A stretch of 64,000 nt of DNA from Copromyces sp. CBS 386.78 (Eukaryota > Ascomycota > Sordariomycetes > Sordariales > Sordariaceae), in NCBI GenBank assembly GCA_030685235.1, contig MU839166.1:1-64000 (forward strand), given 5' to 3'. Both the position numbers and the translations under genes were made by a program. Within the stretch, counting starts at the first letter, position 1; each line of letters opens with the position of its first letter. The notes beneath the pieces are model-generated. The model was not told the DNA's origin. It did not search any database and saw only the letters and a list, made by a program, of their open reading frames with translations. Below, piece by piece: positions 11,195 through 22,873 of this stretch.

Positions 11195-13043
11195 TGCGCC
11201 TTATACTACTGCTTAGACGGGTGTCCTTGAGATGCTTTTTGTTGAGTGATTGAGGTGGATGATGACGATGATTAAGTCGAGTGAGTGAGGTGACGCGAAT
11301 GTTCAAGTGGAAAACGCGTCCGAGGGTCACAAATGCAGGGATCACTTGCTTAATTGCTTGCATTTAGGGGACGTGCGGTTAACCCTAACCCTGGATACTA
11401 TTTCTATGCCTGGGGTCGTCGGCGACGAGGATCGAGAGGAGACACTCCATCATTACATGGACAAGAACTGTTTTGTGACTTTTCACTACCCGTGGTTGGA
11501 TATCTCGAAACAATCATCTCAATAATAAACCGTGCTTCTCAGACCAGTCAACGAAGTGCAATGTCCAATGAGTACAAAGAGGCAAAACCACGCACCGCCC
11601 ACCAGACATTCAATTCTTCCCCACGACACCACCCACAGGCAGCCATCGCAGTGAAAAAAAAAAAAGAGGAATTGTAGTCAATCAGAGCTTGACTGAGCTC
11701 AAATGAGCAAACCAAAAATTATGGCCGGACCCCCACCGAAGCAGAGATACATGACAGCAAAACAAACTCTCGCGTTGTGCAATGGTCGCCGAGTTGTCGC
11801 CGCCATACTACGCGGGGATTTTGAGCTCCCGCGCAGTCAACCGTCGAAGATGAGGAAAAAAAGAGAGAAAGGAGTGGAAAAGATAGAGGGGATGGGGAGG
11901 TTAAATAGACCTGAAGCTGGGCTGGGGATGCCGGGGACGGGTTGGGAATGGGGAATGGGAATGGGCAGTGGGAATAGGTTGGGGACGAGAAGTTGAGAAG
12001 GAGGAGTCTGGAGAGGGACGGGTTGTTGCCTCTGTTGAGGATACTTTTGGCAAGTGTCTGGGTGTCATGGAGACACAACGGGAAGTCTCGATGCGCTGGA
12101 GACTCGGGTTGATGAAATGCAGTCGAGTGGTTGCTTCTCCTTTTCCTCGCCAAGTGGCACTTTGACGGCAAGCTCGACGTCGCCTTTGACTTGTTTCCAG
12201 TTTCTGCTAAGAAATTGAGCAGGAGGAAAGCATCAACGCTGAGTGATGCTTCAGTTTTCTCGGGACGACTGGGTGGTTACCAGACTTGGAGAGTTTGATC
12301 CGGGTTTGGAAGGCAAGTCTGACCACGACCAGACCTTGGCGGCCGGCTTTTCGACATATCCGCCGCCTTTTATTTGGGTGATGATTCTTGCATTTTGTCT
12401 GTCGTCAGGTGCCTGCCTAATCTGGGAGAGGTCGTTCTTGCGGTTTCAAGGTTGCGCAAAAAGTCACCCCTCGGCTACCAAAGGCTTGTCGCATTCGCAC
12501 CTGCCCAAGTGGAAGTCATGCGGTCTCGCTTCAAGTGTGCCTTCCTTATTCGCACCAGATATTCTTCTCAATGAAATATGCTCGGGTCTAGACCTTGGAG
12601 GCCCTCACCGCAGAGACAGAACATCAAGACTCCCTTGGGGCGAGAGATTTCCCACCAATGCATCCTTGCCAAGCGCCACCAAATATTGGACATTTCAACA
12701 TCACTTTTCAACACTTGACTTACATCCTATAGTACAGCCTTGCTGATATTCCTACACTCGTTATTCTCGTCTACGGCCTCATCTTTGCGGGTCGACTCAT
12801 CTCCTCCTATTGTCGTTGACCGAGTTCTATTGTTGACCCGCCAACTGGACCTGACACTCTTTCATCCCAACCCTTCCATACCTTCACCACCACCTTTTCT
12901 GCTCAATACCTGCGCAAATTCACGCGTCAGACACAATAGCGCGTCTGCTATTCACACGGCTCTGAAGCCTTGGACCCCAACCTTTTCTGGTGGCTCAGAC
13001 CAACTCTCGACGCTTCTTTTTCGATACAAAATATCTCAACGAC
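11195..13043. promoter_or_regulatory. 1.85 kb divergent intergenic region
   Basis: Lies between the start codons of RNase H2 subunit C (-) and the CFA synthase (+). It contains a GGGAATG-type G-rich stretch (11938-11987) and a pyrimidine-rich leader (about 12850-12910) that fits the 5' UTR of the CFA synthase. Open frames here (for example 12243-12746) show no recognisable family and are probably chance. Confidence 0.45.
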
Positions 13044-14833
13044 ATGGCTCCCCAAAAGCAAGATCCCGAAGAGTAGGCGCTTCTCATTCTCTTCCTCTCC
13101 CTTTCTTGCACTGACAACCACTGACCCTTTTCCAGACACGAGTGGAGGCAAATTGTCAAAAAACCCTACTCACGCCAGAAGCCTGTCTCTCGTCAATTAA
13201 ATTACGAAAGAGGAAAAACTCTCATAGCTCACTTCGCAAGAGTCATGGAGTCCAGGGGAATGCACCCTAAGCAACTACTTTTGAACATTCCCGAGTGCCT
13301 CACCGGGCTGGTCTACCGCGGCACTACACACCTGCGCCACAAGCTAGGAAGCCTGACATGGGGTCCCGCCGTCCAGTTCGCCAAGGCCATGGCGCAAGCT
13401 ACGTTCGCTTCCCTCGAAGTTGGCACACTGCTTCTCGTTGACCAAGTGACCGCGGAGATTCATATCCACGGCGACACACTCGGCGCTGGGCCTGGCGAGC
13501 TCGGTAATCTTGTCCTTTACCGCTGCCAATCTTCCGCACACGATTACGAGCGCAAGGCCACCGATCTCCCTGGTGTGGAGTTGGTTGTGCTGGACGACGC
13601 GTTCTGGCTGCGACTGCTTCTGTTCACGGACATGGGTTTCGCAGAGTCATACATGCTAGGCGAGTTCGAGTGTGACGACCTGACGTCGTTCTTCCAGATG
13701 TTCATCTTGAACCGTGAACAACTGAACAACGGCACGACTTGGTTTTCTGGATTATTCTCCCACATCTCCGGTCTAGCTCGCATGGCAAACACCATGGACA
13801 ACGCTCGTCTGAACATCGTACGGCATTATGACATCAGCAACGACATGTTTGCTGCTTTTCTGTCGCCGGATATGATGTATTCGTGTCCGATTTGGAAGCA
13901 CTCGACCGGATGTGGCACCAAACAGGAGGAGAGCCTGGAGGACGCTCAGATGAGGAAGATCAACTATTTCATCAAAGCAGCCAAGATCAAGCCAACCGAC
14001 CATGTCCTGGAAATTGGAACCGGCTGGGGCACCATGGCCATTGAAGCCGTGCGCAAGACAGGCTGCCGCGTCACAACTATAACGTTGTCACTGGAGCAAA
14101 AGATCTTCGCTGAGGCGAGGATTCAGAAAGCAGGGTTTTCGGACAGAATTGCAGTGCATCTCTTGGACTACCGACTGCTGCCTGAGCGGGAGGTTCCCTA
14201 CGACAAGATCATATCTTGCGAAATGATCGAAGCCGTGGGCGAGAAGTTCCTGGCCACGTATTTCTCGCGCATTGACAAGCTGCTGAAGAAGGATGGAGGA
14301 ATTGCCGTGTTCCAGTGCATCACCATGCCGGAGGGTCGACACAAAGGCTATTCGAAGCGTGAAGAGTAAGTCGTCGGTGTCCTTGTAGAGGGTTTAACAT
14401 GTGCTAACGTCTGTAGCTTCATTAACCACTACATCTTCCCTGGAGGATACCTCCCATCCGTCACGCAGTTGATCAACCACATCACGAACGAGTCCAACGG
14501 AACGCTCATTGTCGAAAAGATTGAGAACATTGGCCCACATTATGTCAAGGCGCTGAGGCTGTGGAGAGAGGCCTTTATGGACAAGTTTGACTGCGTCATC
14601 GTGCCGGCCTTGAAGGAGATGCATCCGTGTATGACGGCCAAGGACGTTGAAGTGTTTCAGAGGAAGTGGGAGGTGAGTTATTCTTCGGGTCGTTGGAGGT
14701 GACGAAGCTGACACATGACCAGTACTACTTTGCGTACAGTGAGGCTGGTTTCCTGACCAAGACGTTGGGTGATGTGATCATCACGGTTGGCAGGGAGGGT
14801 GCGCTTGAGCTGATGGAAGGTATTCCGTTGTGA
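13044..14833 (+). CDS. cyclopropane-fatty-acyl-phospholipid synthase family methyltransferase
   Basis: SAM-dependent enzyme predicted to methylate unsaturated acyl chains of phospholipids. Exons are 13044-13072, 13136-14365, 14417-14672 and 14723-14833, giving 541 aa. The first exon encodes only MAPQKQDPEE and joins in frame, so the start is 13044 rather than the internal ATG at 13245. The SAM-binding motif is VLEIGTGWGTMAIEAV. Further family marks are HYDISNDMFAAFLSPDMMYSC, ITLSLEQ, ISCEMIEAVGEKF and FPGGYLPS. It has an N-terminal domain of about 200 residues before the methyltransferase, as in other fungal CFA-like proteins. The family is widespread in bacteria; the fungal genes may derive from transfer, but this copy has three spliceosomal introns and host-like codon use. 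The true substrate is not shown. Confidence 0.9.
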
Positions 14834-15456
14834 TTGTTAATGAGGATCTCGCCCACATCTTGACGTACGGCGACAATACGGTTATCGTGACCAGGAGGAA
14901 AGGAGGACGGATAGTGGAATGATGAGGGACGGGAAGAATCAGCCTCTAGACCATGGTATGGCATCTCATGGGTTTCCAATGGTTGGCTTCCACCAGCTTT
15001 GTGAAAATCACCAACGGGGTATAGACATGAAAGAGCAAAAGGGTTAGTGGTGTTTTCCTGGTGGTTGTTCAGTCAATGAAGAAAAGAGCTGAATGTAGCA
15101 CAAACGGGGTATACCTATGCGCGAAGATGCAAACGAGACACGCAGTCCTTTAAACCAATACACCTATAGACTCGTTGCCCATATCAAACCGACTTTTTAG
15201 CTGATTATGAGTGGGCTTTGTTTCTCTACCTTGGCAATGATATGCCTAATCACGGGTGAATAAATAACAAGTGATTCTGGTGTTCTGGCACAAATCAAGT
15301 ACGCTCTATTTCTAACCCCTGTAAGACCCCTTTTCCCAAGTGCCGTCCAAACAAAACAAACACCAACGCCGTACTAATTGTAATAAAACCCGCTCGCTAC
15401 CCATGCAATATACAACAACAACAAAAACAATGTTGATGATGCATCCAGACAAGAAA
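14834..15456. other. convergent 3' region of CFA synthase and ESA1
   Basis: About 620 bp of 3' flank for both neighbouring genes. No gene or strong motif seen. Confidence 0.5.
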
Positions 15457-17082
15457 CTACCATCCCCACGTCCGATTGAGCGCGGTGAAAACAGGTGGCT
15501 TCCACTGGATCCTCTCGGGATCAATCAGCCTCTTCTGCTTGGCCTTGCTCTTCTCCCTCTGCCTGATCAGCTTCTCGGGCACGACAATCTTGTGCTCCCC
15601 CTTATGATAGACCTGCATCTTGAGCGCCTGCAGCGTGTGCTCCACATCCTGCGTCGTCATGGCCAGCGCAACAGCAATGTTCTCAATCGTGCACGGCTCC
15701 TTCCGTGCGTTGTACCCCAGCAGGATATCGATGATGTTCTCGGACCAGTACTGGCGGTAGGACAGCAGCCCCAAGTCGGAAAGCGGCTTCTCGGGCGAGC
15801 CGAGCTTGCCTTCGATCTTGGACAGCTCGTACGAGAACTGGATTAGCAGGCGGCCGTACCCCTTGCGCTGGTACTGCGGGAGCGTCAGGATGCAGGCGAC
15901 GTTGTAGCCGTCTGTGGACTCTTTTTCTTTGGAGAAGTAGCCGATTAGGTGGCAGCCGCGGTCGTCGCGCGTGGTCATGACGTAGAAGAGGAAGGGGTCG
16001 ACGTCGTAGTAGAGGGTTTTGTGATCCAAAAACATTTTGGATAAGAGGCAGAGGTTGCGACACCAGGTGCGCTGGCGGCGGCCGTCGATTTCAAAAAACG
16101 AAACGTAGTCGTCGCGGTAGATTTCGTTGCCGGGCGGGTGGTGCAGGGTGCATTTTGTGCGGTGCCGGATGAAGGACTTGGGCGAGCCGTAGTAGGACAG
16201 GCAGAACTCGCAGATGTAGATGCGGTCTTCTTGGTCGAAGATCTGCGGGTAGGGAGAGAAGTACCAGGGGAAGAGCACGTAGCGGCCGAACTCGACGCGG
16301 GAGATGTTGCGGATGCGAGAGATTTCGGTGGGGTTCTGCGTCATGGACCCGGATGTGCGCAGCTTCTCGATCTCTTGTTCGCGGGAAAAGGACTCCTCGG
16401 GCTGTGCTGAACCACCGTCGTCGGCTCGTTGCTTCTTGTTGGAGGTGTCGGCGGGGATTTCGTCTTGGTCGAGGTCTAGCTCGTCTGCTCGACGTTTGAC
16501 TCCCTTTTCACCGCCGACTTCCAAACTGGCGGCGTTGGCGTTGGCGTCGGCTGCTCCTCCATCTTCCGTCTGTCCCCCCCTTTTGCCCGGTTGGCCACCA
16601 TGGACGAAGTCGGACCATGGATGTGGTGTTTGGCCGTCGGATGCGACTGACTGTTCGCGCTTGCTGCTGGCCTTTTTGTTGTTGTTGTTGTTGTTGTTAT
16701 TCTTCTTGGACGGTTGTTTCTTGGTCTTTGTGTCCTTCTGCTTGTCCTTTTCCGGGTTGGGCCACTCGACGTCTTGGTCGAAATCGATTCTGGCGGCCGG
16801 CACCCATTCGTCGAGCCGCTTGTTGAAGTTGTCGAAGTTGCAGTAGAATTGTCGGCCGGATTTGGTGTCTTTGATGCTGAGGATCTCGGCTCGTCGTAGT
16901 TGGCCTTCTTTCATTACCATGGCGATGCAGCCCATTCTGTTGTTAAGGCGTGTTAGTAGCTGCCCTGGCTCTATGCAAAGTGACAAGGGGAACATAACAT
17001 ACTTGATGGTATCAGGCGTCGCCTTGCCCTTCTGTCGCTTCTCGTCGGAGCCGACAGTGGCATCGCCACCTGGGGGACTCAT
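15457..17082 (-). CDS. esa1: MYST histone acetyltransferase Esa1 (NuA4 catalytic subunit)
   Basis: Acetylates histone H4 and H2A tails as the catalytic subunit of NuA4. Exons are 17082-17003 and 16936-15457 (519 aa). The 66-nt intron has a CTACTAAC branch site and is a multiple of three, so it can read through unspliced. A chromo-barrel (Tudor-knot) domain lies at about 28-80, followed by a low-complexity linker with an asparagine run. The C2HC zinc finger is near 265-292 (YICEFCLSYYGS, then H and C). The MYST catalytic core includes the active-site Cys at about 375 in YNVACILTLPQYQRKGYG (which also holds the acetyl-CoA loop) and the catalytic Glu at about 409 in GSPEKPLSDLG. The tail SYRQYWSENIID is typical of Esa1/Tip60. 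Shares a divergent promoter region with Rex4. Confidence 0.96.
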   Translation of the reverse strand: MSPPGGDATVGSDEKRQKGKATPDTIKYVMFPLSLCIEPGQLLTRLNNRMGCIAMVMKEGQLRRAEILSIKDTKSGRQFYCNFDNFNKRLDEWVPAARIDFDQDVEWPNPEKDKQKDTKTKKQPSKKNNNNNNNNKKASSKREQSVASDGQTPHPWSDFVHGGQPGKRGGQTEDGGAADANANAASLEVGGEKGVKRRADELDLDQDEIPADTSNKKQRADDGGSAQPEESFSREQEIEKLRTSGSMTQNPTEISRIRNISRVEFGRYVLFPWYFSPYPQIFDQEDRIYICEFCLSYYGSPKSFIRHRTKCTLHHPPGNEIYRDDYVSFFEIDGRRQRTWCRNLCLLSKMFLDHKTLYYDVDPFLFYVMTTRDDRGCHLIGYFSKEKESTDGYNVACILTLPQYQRKGYGRLLIQFSYELSKIEGKLGSPEKPLSDLGLLSYRQYWSENIIDILLGYNARKEPCTIENIAVALAMTTQDVEHTLQALKMQVYHKGEHKIVVPEKLIRQREKSKAKQKRLIDPERIQWKPPVFTALNRTWGW

Positions 17083-17624
17083 GATGGCGGCTGTGTTTGG
17101 TTCAGGTGTATACGATGCGCTTCGATGGACTGCAAGTTTTGCGACAGGAATTGATGGATGTTGACGATGGGCAATTGAATGCGACCGATTTAACGAGCGA
17201 CGCGCGATGTTTGTCTTGACGTGTTTTGGTGATATTTTAGCGATTGTTCAGCGGTCGCTTGGAGGGGTCGTTCAGTGGCGTATCCACGGGGTTTGGAGTG
17301 GGACACAGACCCCTGCATGTGTTGCTGTCTACCCTGTCAATCGGCCAGGAACCGATTTCCCCAGTTGAATTTTTAAGAAACCAAGTGGGGCCGTGTCTCA
17401 TACAAAACTTATCATCGTCTTGGAATCTTATCTCAACCTTTTATTTATTTTTACTGACTCGAAAAGGAAATCATACCAACTGCTCAACCGCCAATTCCCA
17501 GAATCCCCAATCGGACAAACGACCCCTCATCGACAGTGACACTCTCACTTGTCTTCACCACCACACTCTCGTCTCGAGACTTCACCACGACGGTCACCAC
17601 CAAACCACCAACCAGGGTGTCAAC
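17083..17624. promoter_or_regulatory. divergent promoter region between ESA1 and REX4
   Basis: 542 bp between the two start codons. The Rex4 side is pyrimidine-rich near 17540-17600, like a fungal 5' UTR. A frame is open upstream of 17625, but it has no conservation with the family. Confidence 0.5.
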
Positions 17625-18914
17625 ATGGCCCCGGAACTGTCCTCAAACTGGAAAAAGTTGCAAGAAAAGCTCAAGGCCCCACCAAAGAAGTCCGCCCCCA
17701 TCAGCCAGGAAGAGCTCTTCAAACAAGCAACTTCCAAAAAGTCCATCTCCTCCGAGACCCTCAAGCGCAAGGCTTCCGAGAGGAGAGAGGCTGAACTATC
17801 CAAGCCCCCGAAGGCTAAGAAGCAGAAGACCCAGGCCCAGTTGGATTCCGAACCACCAAGGAAGACACTCACGCCCAAATCAGCAACAACAAGCAGTCAA
17901 GACGGGAAAGACAAAATGGGAGGAAACGTCCAATCAAAGCCCATAACCTCCACCTCCTCCAACACCATCTCCCCCTCCCTCCACCTCTGGGCCTCGGAAG
18001 AAGGCATTTCCTCTGAATCCCTCGCAGAAGCTTACAACCTCGGTCTCCGCTCCCATTCCTCCTCCTCTCACGTCCCCCTATTATCTACCCTCCCGCCCGC
18101 CGTTCCCAACGCCGGCTTGACCCTCTCCGGCGCCAGTGCCACCACCCAGGGGCAGTCTTCCCTCAATGGCACGACCAGCACCACAAGCAGCAACGGCCTC
18201 CCCCTCCCCTCCTCCCTTCCCCCCTCCCTGGCCCTCCCAAACGGCACCACCACCACCTCCGCCACAACCGCCGACGATCTCGCCCTCATCCTCTCCGCCA
18301 CAAACTCCAACACCCTAGGCAAATACCTATCCCTAGACTGCGAAATGGTCGGCACCGGCCCCACAGGCCTCACCTCCCTCCTCGCCCGCGTCTCCCTCGT
18401 CGACTTCCACCTCCACCAAATCTACGACTCGTACGTAAAACCCACCGCCTTCGTAACCGACTTCCGGACGCACGTCAGCGGGATCACCAAGCGGCACATG
18501 GCCATTGCGCGCCCCTTCGAGTCCGTACGCGCCACCGTCGCGGCGCTGCTGAAGGGCCGGATCCTGGTGGGTCATGATGTCAAGCATGACTTGGAGGTTT
18601 TGGGGATTGAACATCCCCATCGGGATACAAGGGATACGGCCAAGTATAGCGGGTTTAGAAAGTATGGACATGGGCCGAAGCCGAGCTTGAAGGTGTTGGC
18701 TAAGGAGGTGCTGGGGGTGGAGATTCAGAGGGGGGAGCATTCTAGTGTGGAGGATGCGAGGGTTGCTATGTTGTTGTTTCGGAGGGAGAAGAGTGGGTTT
18801 GATGTGGAGAATACGAATCGGTATGAGGAGGGGCTGGAAAAGGGGAAGGGGAAGGGGGGAAAAGGTGGTGGTGGTGGAAACGGAAAGGGGAAAAAGAAAA
18901 AGGGGAGGAAATGA
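17625..18914 (+). CDS. rex4: RNA exonuclease Rex4 (DEDDh 3'-5' exonuclease)
   Basis: 3'-5' exonuclease involved in pre-rRNA processing (ITS1) in the nucleolus. Single exon, 429 aa. The start at 17625 gives MAPELSSNWKKLQEKLK, a typical fungal Rex4 N-terminus. A lysine-rich nuclear region and a Ser/Thr/Pro-rich linker precede the exonuclease domain. ExoI has the D and E of LDCEMVG (about residues 237-239). ExoII lies around LVGHDVKHDLEVLGIEHP (about 315-330). ExoIII has the H and D of HSSVEDARVAM (near 370). The C-terminus is a Lys/Gly-rich tail. Convergent with the aminotransferase gene. Confidence 0.94.
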   Translation: MAPELSSNWKKLQEKLKAPPKKSAPISQEELFKQATSKKSISSETLKRKASERREAELSKPPKAKKQKTQAQLDSEPPRKTLTPKSATTSSQDGKDKMGGNVQSKPITSTSSNTISPSLHLWASEEGISSESLAEAYNLGLRSHSSSSHVPLLSTLPPAVPNAGLTLSGASATTQGQSSLNGTTSTTSSNGLPLPSSLPPSLALPNGTTTTSATTADDLALILSATNSNTLGKYLSLDCEMVGTGPTGLTSLLARVSLVDFHLHQIYDSYVKPTAFVTDFRTHVSGITKRHMAIARPFESVRATVAALLKGRILVGHDVKHDLEVLGIEHPHRDTRDTAKYSGFRKYGHGPKPSLKVLAKEVLGVEIQRGEHSSVEDARVAMLLFRREKSGFDVENTNRYEEGLEKGKGKGGKGGGGGNGKGKKKKGRK

Positions 18915-19265
18915 ACGGGAGAGAATGAAGGAAGGAGGGTCGGTTAAAGCGAGGATGGGCACGGCAGAGCAGAAAGGAGTCTACAGTATAGGTTTATTGG
19001 TTGAAAGGTATCTTGCCCTTTGCTGTAGGTATATTCCGTCCGCATTTCCCCAAATCTTTTTGCGTGTAGGTAGGTAGGTATACCCCTTTTGTACTACATT
19101 CGGCTTTTTTTCTTCTTTTATTGACTGAAGAACTAGGTCTACGCCAACAATGTATCTCAGCCAAGCCATTCCATCACCTGATGCATATTCATAACATCCA
19201 GTATTTACTGACCATTCAGTTCAAAGCATCGCTATCCTATATCAACACATACACTCCTCACTCAC
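18915..19265. other. convergent 3' region of REX4 and the aminotransferase
   Basis: About 350 bp with GTAGGTAGGTAGG near 19066-19080 and no gene. Confidence 0.5.
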
Positions 19266-21349
19266 TCACTTAAACCCCTTCAACCCCTTCAACCCCTCCC
19301 CACCACCCACCTTCTTTTGGAGTTTAAGTCCCCCCTCCTTCAAGTTCCCAACCTCCTCCACCATCCCCCTCACCACCCTCCCCAACCTCTCCACCCCCTC
19401 CACCAAATCCCCCTCCTCCTCCCAACTAAAACACACCCTTAAATGCTTCGGGAACCTAATCCCCGCCGTTTCCCCCTCCCCACTAACCTCCGCGTTCTCC
19501 CCAGGACTCACAACCAATCTCTCCTCCTCCAGCGCCCGTTCCGCCACCTCTCTAGCACCGAAGGGCAACCCCGCCGGTAATTCCAACCACAAAAAGTACC
19601 CCCCAAACAGCGCAGGTTGATCAGCCCGCCGCTCCGCCCCCGTCCTGTTATCCTCTATGACAGTGACACCAAGCGGGCCAAGCACGCGCTTGATAGCGCT
19701 AAGCATCAGCGCGTGCCGCTTTTGCAGGCCAGGGCGCACGACTTCAGTAAGATGCTTGTCTAACGCTCCGGAGCTGAGCACCTCGTGGATCAAAGCGGCG
19801 CAGTACTGCGAGGGCGCGCCGCCGGAGCGGGTAGAGCCTGTTTGGGATAGCCCGTAGGCAAAAGCGGGTGTGGAATGTGTCCAGCCTGTTCGGAGACCGG
19901 GACTTAGCAGCTTGGAGAAGGAGCCGTTGGAGACGGCGTGGCCGAAGTGGAGGTCTTGGATTGTGTGGTCGGGGTGGAGGGATTGCATGTCTTCCGTCAC
20001 CGTGTCGGTGTGGGTTTGGCCGTTGGGGGAACGGGCGCGGGTGTAGTGAGCTGATAAGGCGAGGTCGTGGGGGGAGGGGCCGAGGGAGATGTCGATGTCG
20101 GAGAGACGGGGGAGCGGGGTTGTTAGGGGGACGTGGACGTGGTTGGAGGAAGATGCCCCTGGGGAGGAGGACTGGAGGACGGGCCATTGGAGAAAGTCGT
20201 AGACGTCGTCGGAAATGATGAGGGCGTCGTATTTACGGGCTAACTGGACGAGGGCGTGGCGACGGGCGAGAGAGGTGGAGATGCCGGAAGGGTTGGCGCA
20301 GGTGGCGACGAGGTAGATGATGTGTTTGTAGCATTTGCGGTGGGGGCCGGGGTTTTTGTAGACCTGGGGTTTGTTAGTTACTTTTCGGATGATTGTATAG
20401 AGGGTGATAATGAGGGAGGTGGGAGTGGAGTTGGGATTTGGAAGTGAAAGTGAGAGTGAGGCTGTAATGGTGAGGAGCAAGGTAGAACAGTAGAGTAAAG
20501 GTAGGATCTCCAAGAAGCGATTTCTCGTCTCCTTTCCGGATCTCCTTCCCATTTACCCCATATCTTCTAGTCCTCAGTTCTCATCACCCCCTTCACCCCC
20601 GTTCCCAACCCATCATCATCATCACCCATCATCATCACCCACATCACCAAGGAAAATAACTAACTCACCGGTTTCTCCGGCCACTCCCTCCCCTCCATGT
20701 CCCCCCCCTCCTCAACACTCCTAATCCCCCCCTCCAACTCCCCCAAATCCACCCCTTCCCCTTCCCCTTCCCCCCCCTCCCTCACACCCCTCAACCTCCC
20801 ATTCCTCACACTAAACCCCGCATCCTCAAAAATCGGCACCGCCAAATAATAACACGGACTAACCACCCACACCGCCCTCGTGTACGCCGGATCCGTATAA
20901 CCCAGCAATATATTCGCCAGATTCTGCGACGCACCGCCCGTGACGCAGATCTGGTCCGCGGTCGTGAGGGTCGGGAACCCGTGGGGCGGGTAGGTCTCGC
21001 TGGGGTGGTAATTTTGGGTAAGCCAGGCGGCGAGGGAGGAGCGTAGGGGTTGGTAGCCTGGGTCGGGACCGTATTGGAGGGCGGGGACGTTGAAGTTGAA
21101 GGTGGATTTTGAGGAGGGGGGGTCAGGGGAGGGGGAGTCAGGGGAGGGGGATGGGTCAGGGGAGGGGGAGTCATGGGAGGAGGATGGGTCAGGGGAGGTG
21201 AGGAGGGAGGTGGTAGCGGAGAGGAGGTCAGAGGGGGGAAGGAGGTGAGGGGAGGGCCAGCCGCGGAGGAGGTTGATTTGTTTCTTTTCGCCGGGGTGGG
21301 TGATGGGGGTTGGGACGTCGGGGTCGGAGAGGGCGGCGGTGGAAGGCAT
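19266..21349 (-). CDS. PLP-dependent aminotransferase, class I/II (yeast YER152C-like)
   Basis: Fold-type I aminotransferase of unknown substrate. Exons are 21349-20669 and 20363-19266, giving 592 aa. The intron (20364-20668) is 305 nt, long for this genome, with donor GTGAGT and ACTAAC near the acceptor. Exon 1 has INLLRGWPSPHLLPPSDLL, a Ser-Pro-Asp repeat stretch (about residues 52-80), LQYGPDPGYQPLR and ICVTGGASQNL. Exon 2 has CANPSG, SDDVYDFLQW and the PLP lysine in NGSFSKLLSPGLRTGW (about K378). The segment before NPSG reads VATCANPSG where many relatives have a proline in VPT. The low-complexity insert in exon 1 probably loops out. A hidden small exon in the long intron cannot be excluded. 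Confidence 0.82.
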
Positions 21350-22873
21350 GTTGGCGATGGGGGATGGTGGTGTTGTTGTTGTTGATGATGTTGTTGTGTT
21401 GATGTTGACTTGGAGTGATGAAGTAGTTGGAATGTTGACTTATTGGTGAGATGAGTTGAACTTGGGTAAGATCGGGACCATAGCTTTGCTACTAAAAAGG
21501 CGGATGAATCTCATATATTGCCGTGGTAAAATCATTCGACTTATATTCAACCCACTTGTCCGTCGTCGAATAGATGATGTCGTTTTGCGGAGACAATGTC
21601 AAGACCAGGGACGAGCTCGCTTTTCTCCACCGCCGTGGGGCCGGCCGGCCGGAGGTAGTGGGGCTGACGGAAGACAACAATGGATGACGAATGCGGCCCG
21701 GGAGAGACCCACTCGATCGCCGGTGGTGCATCCGGCTAGCCGACATCCTTGTGACCATATCTGCAAGAGCGGTCTGTAAATGCCCAAGGTAAAACGACTA
21801 ATGGGCCATCGAAATAGTAAAGTCAAACTTAACCAACATCAGTCAAGCCCTTTCCTTTCATTCTTTAGCTACCTATCAACAACATGACGAGACAGTTCCC
21901 TAGCGAGTAAAATGAGCAATAAGAGCATACATAGCAAGTTCCTTACGACTATAACGGCCATGACCATGAGTCCATGCATGGTATTGTTCTATCCATCATC
22001 CCCCCAACGCCACGCCTACACAACCAAAAAGTCAAACACCCGTGAGGTTAGAACCGACAGAATCATGCCATTCTTTCAACTTTTTTGAGTACCTACACAC
22101 ATGCCATGTATGTGCATATACATTACAGTACCATGTACCATGTAATGTAGTCTTCGGTCTCCGTCTCCGTCTCCCCCATCAAACCATCAACGCATGAATC
22201 AAGTTGGGCTTCATCCTTCTCAAACAGAAAATCCCTTGTGCGAATTGTGTAAAAACCCATTTCATCCTAGCTTTTCTTTCTTTGGTCCTTCATTGTTCGT
22301 ATCGTGTGATTGATTGTATTAAACTCTTGCGCTTCTCGCCGCTCTCCCTAATGGTTGCTAGGTAAAAAGTGCTGGTAGCCGTTTTTGAAGCTTCGCTCAC
22401 TGAACTGACTGCAGTGAAGCATACCTAGGCAATTCCTCTCTTTCATCTTGCTATCCTCTGTGCTTCTCCCCGTGTTACTGTCACCCTATGCTGTAATGGC
22501 TTCTCCTTCTCCTCCTCCATTTTGTTCGTAACTCCCATGTTTACCACTTCCTCAGAGAAGCTTTGGCTCCTCACATGCTTGGCTTGATTCCAAGAATTCG
22601 ACATGTAACCGATCTTGAGAGCGAAAGCCAAACCCACTTGGTAAAATACCTTGCCGACCAAGCTGGGTCATGCGCTCACAATGTAGCCTGTCTCGCCTTC
22701 GTGCCCATCCGACTAGCCAGACAATCAGACAGCTGCCTGGCCAGTTCCTGGATATTATCCGCCAAAGGGCTCCTCTCCCTCAGACAGGTATCCGAGCAGG
22801 CCTCCTAGTCCGCAACACTAGAACCACCTGCTGACTCTCGAGTGTTCTTCCTTGTAAGCAAACGGACCCCTTT
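21350..22873. other. 1.5 kb intergenic: aminotransferase promoter and 3' flank of the RGG gene
   Basis: Both neighbours are on the minus strand. It includes a GGCCGGCCGGCC palindromic stretch near 21641 and ATG/CATG-rich sequence near 22100-22145. No supported gene. Confidence 0.45.

Noticed and set aside
12243..12746. 167-codon open frame upstream of the CFA synthase
   Set aside because: No recognisable domain, unlike codon use, and it lies in the promoter/leader region.
17244..17624. 127-codon upstream extension of REX4
   Set aside because: Sequence is leader-like and unrelated to the family; the ATG at 17625 gives the known N-terminus.
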